Assembly: GCF_003609995.1 (NCBI RefSeq)
Contig: NZ_AP018786.1
Span: 1,932,001-1,996,000, forward strand
DNA: 64,000 bases
Origin: Sutterella megalosphaeroides
GTDB lineage: Bacteria; Pseudomonadota; Gammaproteobacteria; Burkholderiales; Burkholderiaceae_F
Reading direction: 5' to 3'
This document shows positions 50,785 to 59,610 of this stretch, one piece after another. Position 1 is the stretch's first letter; the number at the start of each line of letters is the position of its first letter. The translations under genes and the position numbers were made by a program. Below the pieces are notes generated by a model. That model ran no database searches and had not been told where the DNA came from. It saw only the letters and a program-made list of their open reading frames with translations.

Positions 50785-50848
50785 ATAATTCGACATCTCA
50801 CCAACCGCGAATACTACGTCACGCTTAGTTCGATGTCAAATTATTTGA
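50785..50848. promoter_or_regulatory. Inverted-repeat operator around the cupin promoter
   Basis: ATAATTCGACATC (50785-50797) and GATGTCAAATTAT (50832-50844) are reverse complements at 12 of 13 positions, 34 bases apart. The second arm overlaps the -35 box and also forms part of TCAAATTATTTGA, a perfect 13-base palindrome (50836-50848). The arrangement suggests a repressor binding two sites. Confidence 0.5.
50811..50839 (-). promoter_or_regulatory. Sigma-70-type promoter of the cupin gene
   Basis: On the minus strand TTGACA (50834-50839) and TAGTAT (50811-50816) are separated by 17 bases. The start codon lies about 70 bases downstream. Confidence 0.7.
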
Positions 50849-50914
50849 GGGAAATTCTTCGAGAACGACTGCAAGTCCGAATGCGCAAGCGCAGCCGAAC
50901 GGAAGAAAGTTGAA

Positions 50915-50951
50915 AGGAAAAAGCCCGAGGGCGTCGGTCGCTCTCGGGCTT
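50915..50951 (-). terminator. Terminator of the amidohydrolase gene
   Basis: AAGCCCGAG pairs with CTCGGGCTT, with an inner partial stem, followed on the minus strand by TTTTTCC. Confidence 0.85.
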
Positions 50952-50999
50952 CGGGGCACGTTTGCGTGCGCTTTCGTGTTGCTTGACTTGACGGTCGCG

Positions 51000-52631
51000 T
51001 CAGTCCTCGCGCTTCCAGCGCTCGATCCCGTCGCGGTAGAGGGCCGCCACGCGGATTTCACCGAGCTTCGCGGTGTGTACCTTGAAGGGGTTGGCGGTGA
51101 GGACGACGAAGTGAGCGCGCGCTCCGGGCTCGATGATCCCCACGGTGCCTTCGGTCGGGAGAACGAGCGCCGCACGGCCCGTGTAGAGCGAGAGCGCCGT
51201 GGCGACGTCGACCGCTTCGTGCCCGCCGAAGACCGTGTTCGTCGCGTCACGACGGGTGACGGCCGCCTGCACGGAGACGAACACCTGATCGGGGTCCGAC
51301 CAGGTCGTGGCGGGCGCGTCCGACGAGAGCGCAAACGCGTCCACCGCCTTCGCGATCGAACGTACCGGGTAGCAGGCGTTGCGGTCCGCTTCGGAGAGGA
51401 ACGCCCGATACGAGGGGTATTCGGCAAAGGGGAAGACGACCTGCGTCGTCACGGCGGGGCGAATCGAGAGCTTCGCGAGCTTTTCGAGCTGATCGGGTCG
51501 GAAGAAGGTCGCGTGTTCGATGCGAAGGCTCGGAATCCCTTCGAGCCAGTCGTCTTCGTCGCGAAGCCAGTTGAGGATCGCGTCCATGGCCGCATCGCCC
51601 ATGACGTGGACCGACACCTGAATGCCGTTACGCTTGGCGTACGCCAAAGCCGCACGGAAGACGGGTTCGGTAAGGAGCAACTCTCCGTTCTTGGGCGCAA
51701 CGCCCGCAGCCGTTTCTTCGTCCGTCAGACGGAAAGGTTCGCGCATCGCCGCCGTGCGACCCGAGATCGACCCGTCCGCAAACAGCTTCACGCCCGCGTA
51801 GCGCACCGGACCCGTCGTTTCCGATTCGTCGAGGTCGGGCATCCCGTAGGGGTCTTCGCCCCCCAGCCACGTGAGGTAGAGGTCGACATCGAGCGGCAAC
51901 CCCCGACGGCAGGCTTCGCGCCAGATTTTGAGGGGGTCGTACGGGCGACGCACCGTCATCATGTCGGTGACGTTGAGAATGCCGCGCTCAAGGTAATGGT
52001 TCCCCGCGGAGAGCGCCCGGGCGATGAGGTCCTCTTCGGTGACGGTGCCGCCCGCGGCGCGCTCGACGAGGCGCACGGCGGGGGTTTCGATCAGGCGTCC
52101 GTCCAAGCGCCCGTCCGCGTCGCGCCCAAGGGCGCCCCCTTCGGGGTCGGGCGAAGCGTCGGTCAAACCCGCGAGCTCCAGGGCCTTCGAATTCGCGACG
52201 GCCGAATGGCAGTCGGAGCGGCGGATAAGAACGGGCTGCTCGGTCGACACCCGATCGAGGTCCCAACGCGTCGGGGTGACGTTCCCTTCAAGGAGGCTCT
52301 CGTCGTATCCCGCCCCTTCGATCCACCCTTCGCCCGTTTGCGCGGCCTTCGTCGCACGAAGCGCTTCGACGAGCTCGTCGATCGTTCGGACGGCGGGCGG
52401 CGTCAGAAAGGCCCCCGAGAGGCTCGAGGCCACCAGACTCGCGTGCGTGTGCGCGTCGATGAAGGCGGGCATCACAAAGGCCCCCTTCAGGTCGACGGTG
52501 ATGAGAGGCTCGCAACTGCGCATCGGTTCGTCGGCCGCGACGAAGCGTCCGTCCTCGACGTAAAAGTCCGTGAACAACGGTGCGTCGGCGTTGCCCGAGA
52601 AAACGACGGCATTGGTGTAGTGGGTGCGCAT
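51000..52631 (-). CDS. YtcJ-like metal-dependent amidohydrolase
   Basis: A 543-residue amidohydrolase (Amidohydro_3 group). Metal-ligand motifs are MPAFIDAHTHASL (HxH), YAGVKLFADGSISGRTAAM, VHVMGDAAMDAIL (His), LRIEHATFFRP (His) and DAFALSSDAPATTW (Asp). The N- and C-termini form the usual beta-sandwich, ending NPFKVHTAKLGEIRVAALYRDG. No signal peptide is visible, so it is cytoplasmic. Members hydrolyse amide or ester bonds of varied small molecules; the substrate is unknown. The start at 52631 has GAAGGAAT ~12 bases upstream. It stands alone with its own terminator. Confidence 0.88.
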   Translation of the reverse strand: MRTHYTNAVVFSGNADAPLFTDFYVEDGRFVAADEPMRSCEPLITVDLKGAFVMPAFIDAHTHASLVASSLSGAFLTPPAVRTIDELVEALRATKAAQTGEGWIEGAGYDESLLEGNVTPTRWDLDRVSTEQPVLIRRSDCHSAVANSKALELAGLTDASPDPEGGALGRDADGRLDGRLIETPAVRLVERAAGGTVTEEDLIARALSAGNHYLERGILNVTDMMTVRRPYDPLKIWREACRRGLPLDVDLYLTWLGGEDPYGMPDLDESETTGPVRYAGVKLFADGSISGRTAAMREPFRLTDEETAAGVAPKNGELLLTEPVFRAALAYAKRNGIQVSVHVMGDAAMDAILNWLRDEDDWLEGIPSLRIEHATFFRPDQLEKLAKLSIRPAVTTQVVFPFAEYPSYRAFLSEADRNACYPVRSIAKAVDAFALSSDAPATTWSDPDQVFVSVQAAVTRRDATNTVFGGHEAVDVATALSLYTGRAALVLPTEGTVGIIEPGARAHFVVLTANPFKVHTAKLGEIRVAALYRDGIERWKRED

Positions 52632-53230
52632 AGAACGGACGATTCCTTCGATTCGGCGGGCCCCGCGTGCGGAATTCCCGCACCCGAGACCCTCGGGACG
52701 AGCGGCCTTGCGGGGCGGCGGGTCGGTCCTGCGACCGCACGCGCCTTGGCACCGGGCCGCGGCATCCGAAAAAACAACGACCCTCGTTGGCGCATCTTTG
52801 CGTGCGGTACCGAGGGGCGACACGCCTAGGGAATAGGCTGTCGGATTCGTGGATTCTAATCGAGAAATTCCCCGTCGGGCGGCCCTTGCACGATCTTTGG
52901 AAAAGCGCTACAAACAGTCGCCGAAAGGTCGATTTGTCGACATTTTTGCCGACAAAAGCCCCTCTGAAGTCGGTTGTTTTTCGACATGAAAAACCTATTG
53001 CTCGACCGCCTTCGATTTATAGGTCCTCGCCCTTAGAAAAGCTTTTTCGAGTCAAAAAAGACGATTTTTCGGGACGGTGAAAACCCGATTGCGAACGTTT
53101 TCGGGCGCGGCCTTCGCCTATAGTTTTCGAACCGCTCGCACGTTTGCGCCTTGAACGTGGCGAGACGAGCGCCTCTCGAAACACGCCTTTCGCGTCGCGC
53201 CGCCACCCCCTACCGCTCACAGGAGAAACC
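52632..53230. other. Divergent 600-base intergenic region with repeated TGTCGA-type sites
   Basis: No gene. TTTGTCG (52933-52939) and CGACAAA (52950-52956) form an inverted repeat that includes the palindrome TGTCGACA (52936-52943). Another GTCG...CGAC pair follows near 52980. They lie ~250-300 bases before the solute-binding protein gene and ~300 bases before the amidohydrolase start, and may be a regulator's sites. TATAGT at ~53119 may be a -10 for the plus-strand gene. Confidence 0.4.
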
Positions 53231-53986
53231 ATGTCGTTCGCCAAAACGGCCGCTGCCGGCCTCGTTGCTCTCATGCTCTCGGGCGCCGCGCTTGCCGCCT
53301 CGCCTCTGAAAGTCGCCACCAACCCGACGTTCCCCCCGTTTGAATTCCAAGATTCGAAGACGGGTGCCGTGCAGGGCTTCGAAGTCGATCTCATCCGCGA
53401 GATGGCCAAGGTCATGAACCGCGACCTTGAGCTCGTCACGCTCAACTTCGACGCGATTCTCCCCGCCATTCTCTCGGGTACGGTCGATGCGGGCGCCTCG
53501 GGCTTTTCGATCACCCCCGAACGCGCGAAGCGCGTCCTCTTCACGGACCCCTTCTACACGTCGGGCCTGACGATCGTCGTCAAGAAAGGGAACGACACCG
53601 TGAAGGGCTTTGCGGACCTCAAGGGTAAGAAGATTTCCGTTCAGATCGGTACGACGAGCGCCGCGGCCGCGAAGAAAATCGAGGGCACCGAGGTTTCGAA
53701 CTTCAACAGTGCCGGGGATGCCATCCTCAACATGCTCGCGGGCAACGCCGACGCCGTCATCAACGACAAGCCCGTCACGGACTACATCCTCGCTCAGAAC
53801 GCTTCGATCGCCTCGCAGACCGTGCACCTTCCGGAAATGGCGACGGCCGACCAATTCGCCATGGTCGTCTCGAAGAAGAACGAAACGCTTCGCGACGAAA
53901 TGAACGCCGCCCTGAAGACGCTCAAGGAAAACGGCACCTTCGACGAACTCCACGTGAAGTGGTTCGGCAAGCCCGCCGACAAGTGA
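53231..53986 (+). CDS. Periplasmic amino-acid-type solute-binding protein (orphan)
   Basis: The 251-residue protein has a Sec signal peptide (MSFAKTAAAGLVALMLSGAALAA) and an SBP_bac_3 (amino-acid ABC-binding) fold: LKVATNPTFPPFEF, GFEVDLIREMAKVMN, DAGASGFSITPERAKRVLFTDPFYTSGLTIVV, GKKISVQIGTTSAAAAKK, ADAVINDKPVTDYIL, and a C-terminal LKTLKENGTFDELHVKWFG. These motifs are typical of polar amino-acid binding proteins. CAGGAGAAACC precedes the ATG. The permease and ATPase genes that normally follow are absent; a terminator comes first. Confidence 0.93.
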   Translation: MSFAKTAAAGLVALMLSGAALAASPLKVATNPTFPPFEFQDSKTGAVQGFEVDLIREMAKVMNRDLELVTLNFDAILPAILSGTVDAGASGFSITPERAKRVLFTDPFYTSGLTIVVKKGNDTVKGFADLKGKKISVQIGTTSAAAAKKIEGTEVSNFNSAGDAILNMLAGNADAVINDKPVTDYILAQNASIASQTVHLPEMATADQFAMVVSKKNETLRDEMNAALKTLKENGTFDELHVKWFGKPADK

Positions 53987-54041
53987 TTCCCGCTTCGGGG
54001 CCGCAACGCAACCGCCGCGGCTCCGAAAGCGCCCGAAGAAG

Positions 54042-54072
54042 AACGCCCGGCGTGAAACCGGGCGTTTTTTCG
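54042..54072 (+). terminator. Terminator of the solute-binding protein gene
   Basis: AACGCCCGG pairs with CCGGGCGTT around CGTGAAA, followed by TTTTTCG. Opposing fimbrial transcripts end nearby. Confidence 0.9.
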
Positions 54073-54087
54073 TTTCCCCGGGTCGCC

Positions 54088-54624
54088 TCAGAAGTACTCG
54101 ATGCCAAGCTCGATATAGCGCTCGAAACTTCCGCTGCCGAGCTTTCCTTCGCCGCGCACGAGCTGCGCGGCGACGGTGAAGCGTTGTTCCGCCGTGACAT
54201 TCGAGAGATCGGAAACGTTGAGGAAGGCCGAGCCTTGAGAAAACCCGACTTTAACGCCGTTGAGAGTGAACTCGACATAGAGTCCGTCAACGCCCGTAAA
54301 GACGGCGCCGTCGACGGGGAGTCCGTCGTCGGGTTCGCCGTGATCCACAAACGTAAACCGAGTGAGCGCGACGGCGTCGGAGTCGAGCAAGTTGCACCCC
54401 GTCACGCGAAACGACTGTTCGATCGTTCGCGATCGCGTCCCGACGGTCGCGAAGTCGCTCGCGGCGAAGGTACCGAAACTAAAAGGCACGGTTCGGCCGG
54501 TGTCGCTTGCAAAGCGGCAGCCTTGTGCGACGACGCGTCCCGAGACGGGGACCGTGACGGTGGCGGCACAGAGCAGTGCCGGCAGGAAGCCGAGGGCCGC
54601 GGCGGTCGTTTTAAAGATATTCAA
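54088..54624 (-). CDS. Fimbrial minor pilin, last gene of the chaperone-usher operon
   Basis: A 178-residue pilin-type protein with a signal peptide (NIFKTTAAALGFLPALLCAA), an N-terminal donor strand TVTVPVSGRVVAQGCRFAS with the first disulfide Cys, a second Cys at RVTGCNLLD, and a C-terminal beta strand ending IELGIEYF. These are type 1/P-pilus subunit features. The start is probably a TTG at 54624: GGAGG inside the end of the preceding gene lies 7 bases before it. A longer frame to ATG 54645 is possible but would not give a clean signal peptide. It overlaps the preceding pilin gene. Confidence 0.85.
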   Translation of the reverse strand: MNIFKTTAAALGFLPALLCAATVTVPVSGRVVAQGCRFASDTGRTVPFSFGTFAASDFATVGTRSRTIEQSFRVTGCNLLDSDAVALTRFTFVDHGEPDDGLPVDGAVFTGVDGLYVEFTLNGVKVGFSQGSAFLNVSDLSNVTAEQRFTVAAQLVRGEGKLGSGSFERYIELGIEYF

Positions 54625-55198
54625 AGCGCACCTCCATGCGGGCATTGAGTTCGCCCGCCGTCACGTTGCGGCCGACGGCGGTATAGAGTTCGGCCTTCAA
54701 GTCGATCGTTTGTGGCGATGTGGCGTCGGCGCCGAAGTCGACGTCCTGCTCCTCAATCTCGGTCAAGCCGTTTTCCCAAACGAGCGTTCGCCCCGTACGT
54801 GTCGTGAGGCGCACGACGGCTCCCTTCGACGAGACAAGCCCTTCGGACGCCGCTTCGCCGTAACCCCCTACGTCGTGCAGGGAGATGCGAATGGTATCGA
54901 AGTGGACGGTGTCGTCGATGACGCCCGTCGGCGGGTACCAGCCTGCCGGAGAAAGACGACACCCCTCGAAGCTCAGCGTGACGGCCTGCGGGGTTCCGGC
55001 CGTTTCCCCCTCGCGAAACTCGGAGAGCATCATACGGCCGAAATCGACGTCAGCGGTCGAGGTCGACGCAAAGCGGCAGGACGAAGCCACAATGCGTCCC
55101 GTGACACGGAGGTCGAGCGTCGTGAAGTCCTCGGCCGTCGCAGGAGCGACCGCGAAGACGGCCGCGGCCCAAACAATCGGTGTGGCCAATCGAACCAT
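54611..55198 (-). CDS. Fimbrial minor pilin
   Basis: A 195-residue pilin-type protein: signal peptide to about TAEDF, donor strand region FTTLDLRVTGRIVASSCRFAS with Cys, second Cys in LSFEGCRLSP, and an end ARMEVRFEYL with the penultimate Tyr typical of subunits recognised by the chaperone. It lies 12 bases after the tip-protein gene and overlaps the next pilin gene by 14 bases, so it is translated in the same unit. Confidence 0.87.
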   Translation of the reverse strand: MVRLATPIVWAAAVFAVAPATAEDFTTLDLRVTGRIVASSCRFASTSTADVDFGRMMLSEFREGETAGTPQAVTLSFEGCRLSPAGWYPPTGVIDDTVHFDTIRISLHDVGGYGEAASEGLVSSKGAVVRLTTRTGRTLVWENGLTEIEEQDVDFGADATSPQTIDLKAELYTAVGRNVTAGELNARMEVRFEYL

Positions 55199-55210
55199 AA
55201 CGATTCCCCC

Positions 55211-56299
55211 TTACTGAAATTCGGCGGTGATTTCCACCGTCGTGGCGTAATCGCCCGCGCGTCTCGCAGTACCTCGTTGGCAGAGCCCCCAAACAAGAGG
55301 CATCGTGAGGCGCCCGTCGCTATCAAGGGCGCCCGCCTCGCGCGGGACGTTCCATGCTTCGCCGTCGCTGCAGAAGTCGGGCGGCGTCGAGCCGAACTTA
55401 TAGACGAGCGAGAGATCCTCGTAGTCGCGGAACTTGGCTTCGTTCGTCCCCGGGTACGTCCCGTCCGTGGGACGGAGCGTCACGTTGACGGCCGATTGTG
55501 CGGCCCATCGCCCGCAGCCGTATGTGAGCGTCGTCTCGCGCGAGTCGACGACCATCTCTTGCGGCGCGAAGTTCAAGGCATCCAGCGTTTTGAATTGAAC
55601 GACCTTTGTTGAGAGCGAGAGCTTGCAGTCTTCGCCGAAGACAAAGTCCGTGGGGGGCAGCAAAACGGGGTCGCCGCTTCGCACTTCGAGAATGTTGACA
55701 ATCAGGTTGAGAAGATTGCCAACCATGACCGTCAATTGCAATCCGGGAGTCGACACCTGTCGGGTTTCGACGAGTTTGCGAATCGTCTCCTTGGAACAGG
55801 GGCCCTCTTTACACACAAGTTGAACACGCACGTTGGCGTTGAATTGTGCGTAATTGAAGAGCTCGGCGACTTTGACAATTTCAACGTAGGCCGGGTAGTT
55901 TCGAATGTTTTTCGAAGTGACGGCGCCCCAAGGATTTTCGTGAGGCATGTCGGTTTCGGCCTTGCCGAGACTGACGCTCACCGCGCTGAAGGTGTCGAGG
56001 TCCAGATGCCCCGTAACGGCAAGCTGAAGACCGTGACCCAGATCGATAGGAGCCGAAACAGGCTTATCACTCCCCTGGCCGATCCCCCCTCCGGTGGAGC
56101 CGAGCGCATCAAAGAGCGGGGCTTTAAAGGTCGGAGAGCGCGAGATGAGCTCGCTCTCCCAGAGGACACCCGTTGTCATGGCTCTGGCGAGGGCTTCGTC
56201 GTCGATCGTGATCGTTTGTGCGGTCGCCGTTTGTGCGGCAAGGGCGAGCCCGAGAGCGACCAGGGTCGCGGCCGCGTGCTTTGAGGTCCGAGAAGTCAT
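55211..56299 (-). CDS. Fimbrial tip adhesin candidate
   Basis: A 362-residue exported protein (signal peptide SKHAAATLVALGLALAAQTATA). It is about twice pilin size: an N-terminal ~190-residue unique domain (with VQLVCKEGPCSKET, two cysteines) and a C-terminal pilin-like part from ~215 (FVFGEDCKLSLSTKVV, LTYGCGRWAAQ, ending DYATTVEITAEFQ). Two-domain architecture is what tip adhesins of chaperone-usher fimbriae show. The receptor cannot be predicted. I take the ATG at 56299, one base after the usher stop; ATG 56317 upstream overlaps the usher gene. Confidence 0.75.
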   Translation of the reverse strand: MTSRTSKHAAATLVALGLALAAQTATAQTITIDDEALARAMTTGVLWESELISRSPTFKAPLFDALGSTGGGIGQGSDKPVSAPIDLGHGLQLAVTGHLDLDTFSAVSVSLGKAETDMPHENPWGAVTSKNIRNYPAYVEIVKVAELFNYAQFNANVRVQLVCKEGPCSKETIRKLVETRQVSTPGLQLTVMVGNLLNLIVNILEVRSGDPVLLPPTDFVFGEDCKLSLSTKVVQFKTLDALNFAPQEMVVDSRETTLTYGCGRWAAQSAVNVTLRPTDGTYPGTNEAKFRDYEDLSLVYKFGSTPPDFCSDGEAWNVPREAGALDSDGRLTMPLVWGLCQRGTARRAGDYATTVEITAEFQ

Positions 56300-56300
56300 A

Positions 56301-58883
56301 TCACTTGGTTTCATCATAGGGACGGCATACGAGCGTGATGCGCTGAACCTTGTTGTCGGGCGTCAGCGAGTCGAGTCGATAGGGAGCGCGACACCGTTGC
56401 GGACGGTTGCCGTCGTCCTTCCAGCGAGCCGACAACGCGCCTTCGAGGGGGAGCGCCCCGAAGTACGCACGGCCTTCTTCGTCCGTGACGGTTTCGAGCG
56501 CAAAGGCGTCGCGCCCTTCGAGCATCACGGTGCTCCCGAAGGGTAGCGGCGCGCCGCTCGCATCGGTGAGCGACGCGAGCACCCGGCGCCCGCGCAGCGT
56601 TTCAAAGGGAATCGACACGACGGCGCCGTCCGCCGGGACGACGCGTTTCAGGTAGACGGGCAATTGCACGTTGAGAGGCAACGCATCGACGTCGACCGTC
56701 AGGTCGTTGACTCGGTACTCGTTGAGGTGCGTGACGATGCTCGTCTCGCCCGCATGGGTCGAATCGATCCCGTTCTTGAACACGGCCTCGGGCACGTCGG
56801 GGAAGTGCGCGACGACGTGACCGCCGTAGAGTTCGCGTGTGAGGTAGAGCCCCTGCGAGAGGAGCGCAACGCCGCCCGAAAGCGACCCACCCAGCGCGTA
56901 GTTCCCGTCCGAAGCGCTCACGTTGAGACCCGCGCGCACCCGGTTGGCACGGTAGTCGGCCGAGGCCGAGAACCGATTGGCGTCGCCCGACTGGGAATGC
57001 TCGGCCTGAAGCGAATACGAGAAGTCTCCGTTTTCAAGGGCCGAACCCGACGCCGAAACCGACGTGTCGACGCCGTCGTCCGTGTAGACGAAGCCCGTAC
57101 CGATCGTGTGCCCGAAGTGGGCGGCGCTCCCCGTCAAGACGTCAAGCGGAATCGTGAACTGAAGGGCCGCCGTGCGGTCACGCCCGCCTTCGAACCCCGA
57201 GTAATGGGTTTGTTGGACCGACAAATTGACGCCGATTCCCCGCACGGTCGTATTCCACGAGACCGAGTAGGAGGAATTTCCCCGGTTGTCCTCGCGCTCT
57301 TCGCGTCGCATCGAGGCGTAGAGGCTCCCATATTTGTTCATGGTCTGCGAGAGATTGAGGCTCCAGCGCGACTTGAGGGCGCCGCGAAGTCCATAGCGGT
57401 CGCTCGGACGATACGCTTCGTCGATCGTGCGGTAGTCGCCCGCTTCGTAGTGTTCGTACTGAAGCGAGAGGTAGGAGCCCGTCGCTTCGACGTAGCGGTT
57501 CCAACCCAACGCCCAACCCCGGCCGTTTCGATGGTTGTCGTCGACGTCGGAGCGCGCGTAGCGCCACTGGGCGTCGACGCTCCCCACGATCGGAATCATC
57601 CATGCGGCGCCGACCAGGCCGTTGAAGTAGTCGGGCGTCGTTTGGTTCGCGCCGAAAATCGTTGTGTTGAAGGGGAGCCCGTAGCCCGCGTCGAGTGCGA
57701 GGACGGCGGGATCGGATCCGAGGCCCGAACGGTCGAGAACGCCCGCCGCAACGGACCAACGCGTCTTCCCGGTGCGCAGCTGTTTGGCGTTCGTCGTGAA
57801 GGGGACGACGAAAACGCGCTCGCGCCCGTCCGCTTCCGTGATCGTGACCTCAAGGTCACCCGAGCCGATCGAGGCGGGAAGATTCTGCAGCGTAAAGGCG
57901 CCCGGGGAGACGATGCGTTCGTAGATCACATACCCCGCACGGCGCACCGTAACGCGCGCCTGAGTTTGGGCGTAACCCGTCACGACCGGCACGAAATCGA
58001 GTTCGTCGTCGGCCGTAAGACTCGTGTCGACATAGAGCTCCGCCCCGCGTATCGTCACGCCCTGCGAAAAGAAGGGCGACGTCGTGAAGTTCCCGGCCTT
58101 GAGACGCGAGCGCGTCTCGGGGAAGATCCGAGTGAGGTAGAGGTTCTGCAGAGACGTGTCGTTGTTCGAGGCTTGGCCCGTTCGGTCGTAGGAAAAACTC
58201 CCGTCGGCGATGAGACGCCAGCGGTCGAAGTTCGCCCGAGTGTTGAAGGACCCGTAGAAATGGTCCGCATCGTCGCCCCCGGACGTAAAGCGTCGGTCGG
58301 CCGAGAGTCGGTAGTTCGCAAGCAACGCGGGCTCGCCCCAATCCCAAGAGGTAACGGGCGCAAGCGTCGGACGACGGGCGCTGAACCAACTCTCCGGAAC
58401 GAGAAAGTCGATCGATTGCTCCACGGTCGACACCCGAACGCGGGTCCCGGGAATGAGAGTCGAGACCTGGTCGGTCGTAACGAGGGTCGAGGGCTTCAGC
58501 GCTCGGAAGGCTTCCGGCAGATCGGGGTTCGTTTCGTCAAAAGGCAGGTCCGCCAAAAGACGGGCGGGAAAGCGCACGCGATAGCGCGTGCCCGTCGACT
58601 CGACCGTCACGACCTGGCGCTGCACGAAGCGGCCGTTCACGAGAATGTCGTAGGCGCGGCTGCCGACGATCGATTCGGACTCGTGCGACTGCAGGTCGGA
58701 AATCGAAACGTCGCGCCCGAAGAGCGACTTGAGGGTTGCGGCATCAAAGGCCGCGTCGAGCTCGGCCGCAGCCTCGGCCGTAAGCGGCGCCGCGTCGACC
58801 GTAACGTCGTCGTCGGCATGAAGCGGCGCCGAAAATACGGCCGCAAGAGCGATAGCGAGTGTTCGCTGTCGGAGTGGCGTCAT
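56301..58883 (-). CDS. Fimbrial outer-membrane usher
   Basis: An 860-residue usher (FimD/PapC type) that forms the secretion and assembly pore. The signal peptide is RTLAIALAAVFSAPLHA. The N-terminal chaperone-binding domain follows; the barrel contains FSQGVTIRGAELYVD, the conserved AYAQTQARVTVRRAGYVIYERIVSPGAFTLQNLP-type region, and GDLEVTITEADGRERVFVVPF; the plug and CTD end with a two-Cys C-terminus (RCRAPYRL, ITLVCRPYDE). The start ATG overlaps the second chaperone's stop (ATGA, 58880-58883). It is full-length. Confidence 0.95.
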   Translation of the reverse strand: MTPLRQRTLAIALAAVFSAPLHADDDVTVDAAPLTAEAAAELDAAFDAATLKSLFGRDVSISDLQSHESESIVGSRAYDILVNGRFVQRQVVTVESTGTRYRVRFPARLLADLPFDETNPDLPEAFRALKPSTLVTTDQVSTLIPGTRVRVSTVEQSIDFLVPESWFSARRPTLAPVTSWDWGEPALLANYRLSADRRFTSGGDDADHFYGSFNTRANFDRWRLIADGSFSYDRTGQASNNDTSLQNLYLTRIFPETRSRLKAGNFTTSPFFSQGVTIRGAELYVDTSLTADDELDFVPVVTGYAQTQARVTVRRAGYVIYERIVSPGAFTLQNLPASIGSGDLEVTITEADGRERVFVVPFTTNAKQLRTGKTRWSVAAGVLDRSGLGSDPAVLALDAGYGLPFNTTIFGANQTTPDYFNGLVGAAWMIPIVGSVDAQWRYARSDVDDNHRNGRGWALGWNRYVEATGSYLSLQYEHYEAGDYRTIDEAYRPSDRYGLRGALKSRWSLNLSQTMNKYGSLYASMRREEREDNRGNSSYSVSWNTTVRGIGVNLSVQQTHYSGFEGGRDRTAALQFTIPLDVLTGSAAHFGHTIGTGFVYTDDGVDTSVSASGSALENGDFSYSLQAEHSQSGDANRFSASADYRANRVRAGLNVSASDGNYALGGSLSGGVALLSQGLYLTRELYGGHVVAHFPDVPEAVFKNGIDSTHAGETSIVTHLNEYRVNDLTVDVDALPLNVQLPVYLKRVVPADGAVVSIPFETLRGRRVLASLTDASGAPLPFGSTVMLEGRDAFALETVTDEEGRAYFGALPLEGALSARWKDDGNRPQRCRAPYRLDSLTPDNKVQRITLVCRPYDETK

Positions 58884-59608
58884 TGTTCGGTGTTCCATCG
58901 CAGGGGATTGCTCGGGCGGCCTTCGTCGTCGAGCAACCGCGCTTCGACGAGGGACGACGCCGGAGCATCGAATTCGTAGTGCCCCGTCATCGGGGCAAGC
59001 ATGGGTTTGCGAGCGTCGGGAGCGAGCACGGGCTTACCTGCGACCTCGAGCGAATCCAGGGTGAGCCAAAACGGCGTGGCGTTGCGAATCGCCATGCGCC
59101 CGCCCGCAGTCTTCTCAAGCTTCAAGTCGCTTCGAGCGCGCTCGATCGGATCGACGTCGCGCAACGACTCGGGCCGAAGGAAAACCTTCACGAGGGCGGC
59201 AAGCACCGACGTGACGCGCGTATCGGAATCGGGCGACGCTTTCGGAATGAAGCGCGCACGCAGAAAGCAGAGCGATTCGACCTCACCGGGCGCATCGAGC
59301 AGGGCGACGCGAACGATCTCGGTCTCGCCCGCGGCGAGGGGCTTCAAGGGGCGCTCAACCGTCGCGAATCGGCACAGATCCCGATCGGCCGTACCGTCGG
59401 CGCGCGCATCGAGGACTGCGGCATTCATCAGAACCGTGTCGCGTCCGCGATTGACGAGCGTGAGCGCGGCGCTCCCGCGCCCGGCATTGAGCACGATGCG
59501 GGTTCGCGAGAATTCGATGCGGTTGGCGTCGAAGTCAAGCGCGGAGGCAACGGTGGCGGCGGGGCTCGCGGCAAGGAGCGCCAACGCGCCCCAGAGTACG
59601 GCCCGCAT
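58880..59608 (-). CDS. Fimbrial periplasmic chaperone 2
   Basis: A 242-residue PapD-like chaperone: signal peptide (VLWGALALLAASPAATVASA), N-terminal Ig-like domain (ANRIEFSRTRIVLNAGRGSAALTLVNRG) and C-terminal domain (RMAIRNATPFWLTLDSLEVAGK). The conserved Arg/Lys in the subunit-binding strand region is present (SVLAALVKVFLRPES). It starts with ATG 59608 or TTG 59614, the latter overlapping the stop of chaperone 1 by 4 bases. It is unusually poor in sequence similarity to chaperone 1, suggesting each serves different subunits. Confidence 0.85.
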   Translation of the reverse strand: MRAVLWGALALLAASPAATVASALDFDANRIEFSRTRIVLNAGRGSAALTLVNRGRDTVLMNAAVLDARADGTADRDLCRFATVERPLKPLAAGETEIVRVALLDAPGEVESLCFLRARFIPKASPDSDTRVTSVLAALVKVFLRPESLRDVDPIERARSDLKLEKTAGGRMAIRNATPFWLTLDSLEVAGKPVLAPDARKPMLAPMTGHYEFDAPASSLVEARLLDDEGRPSNPLRWNTEQ

Positions 59609-59610
59609 CG

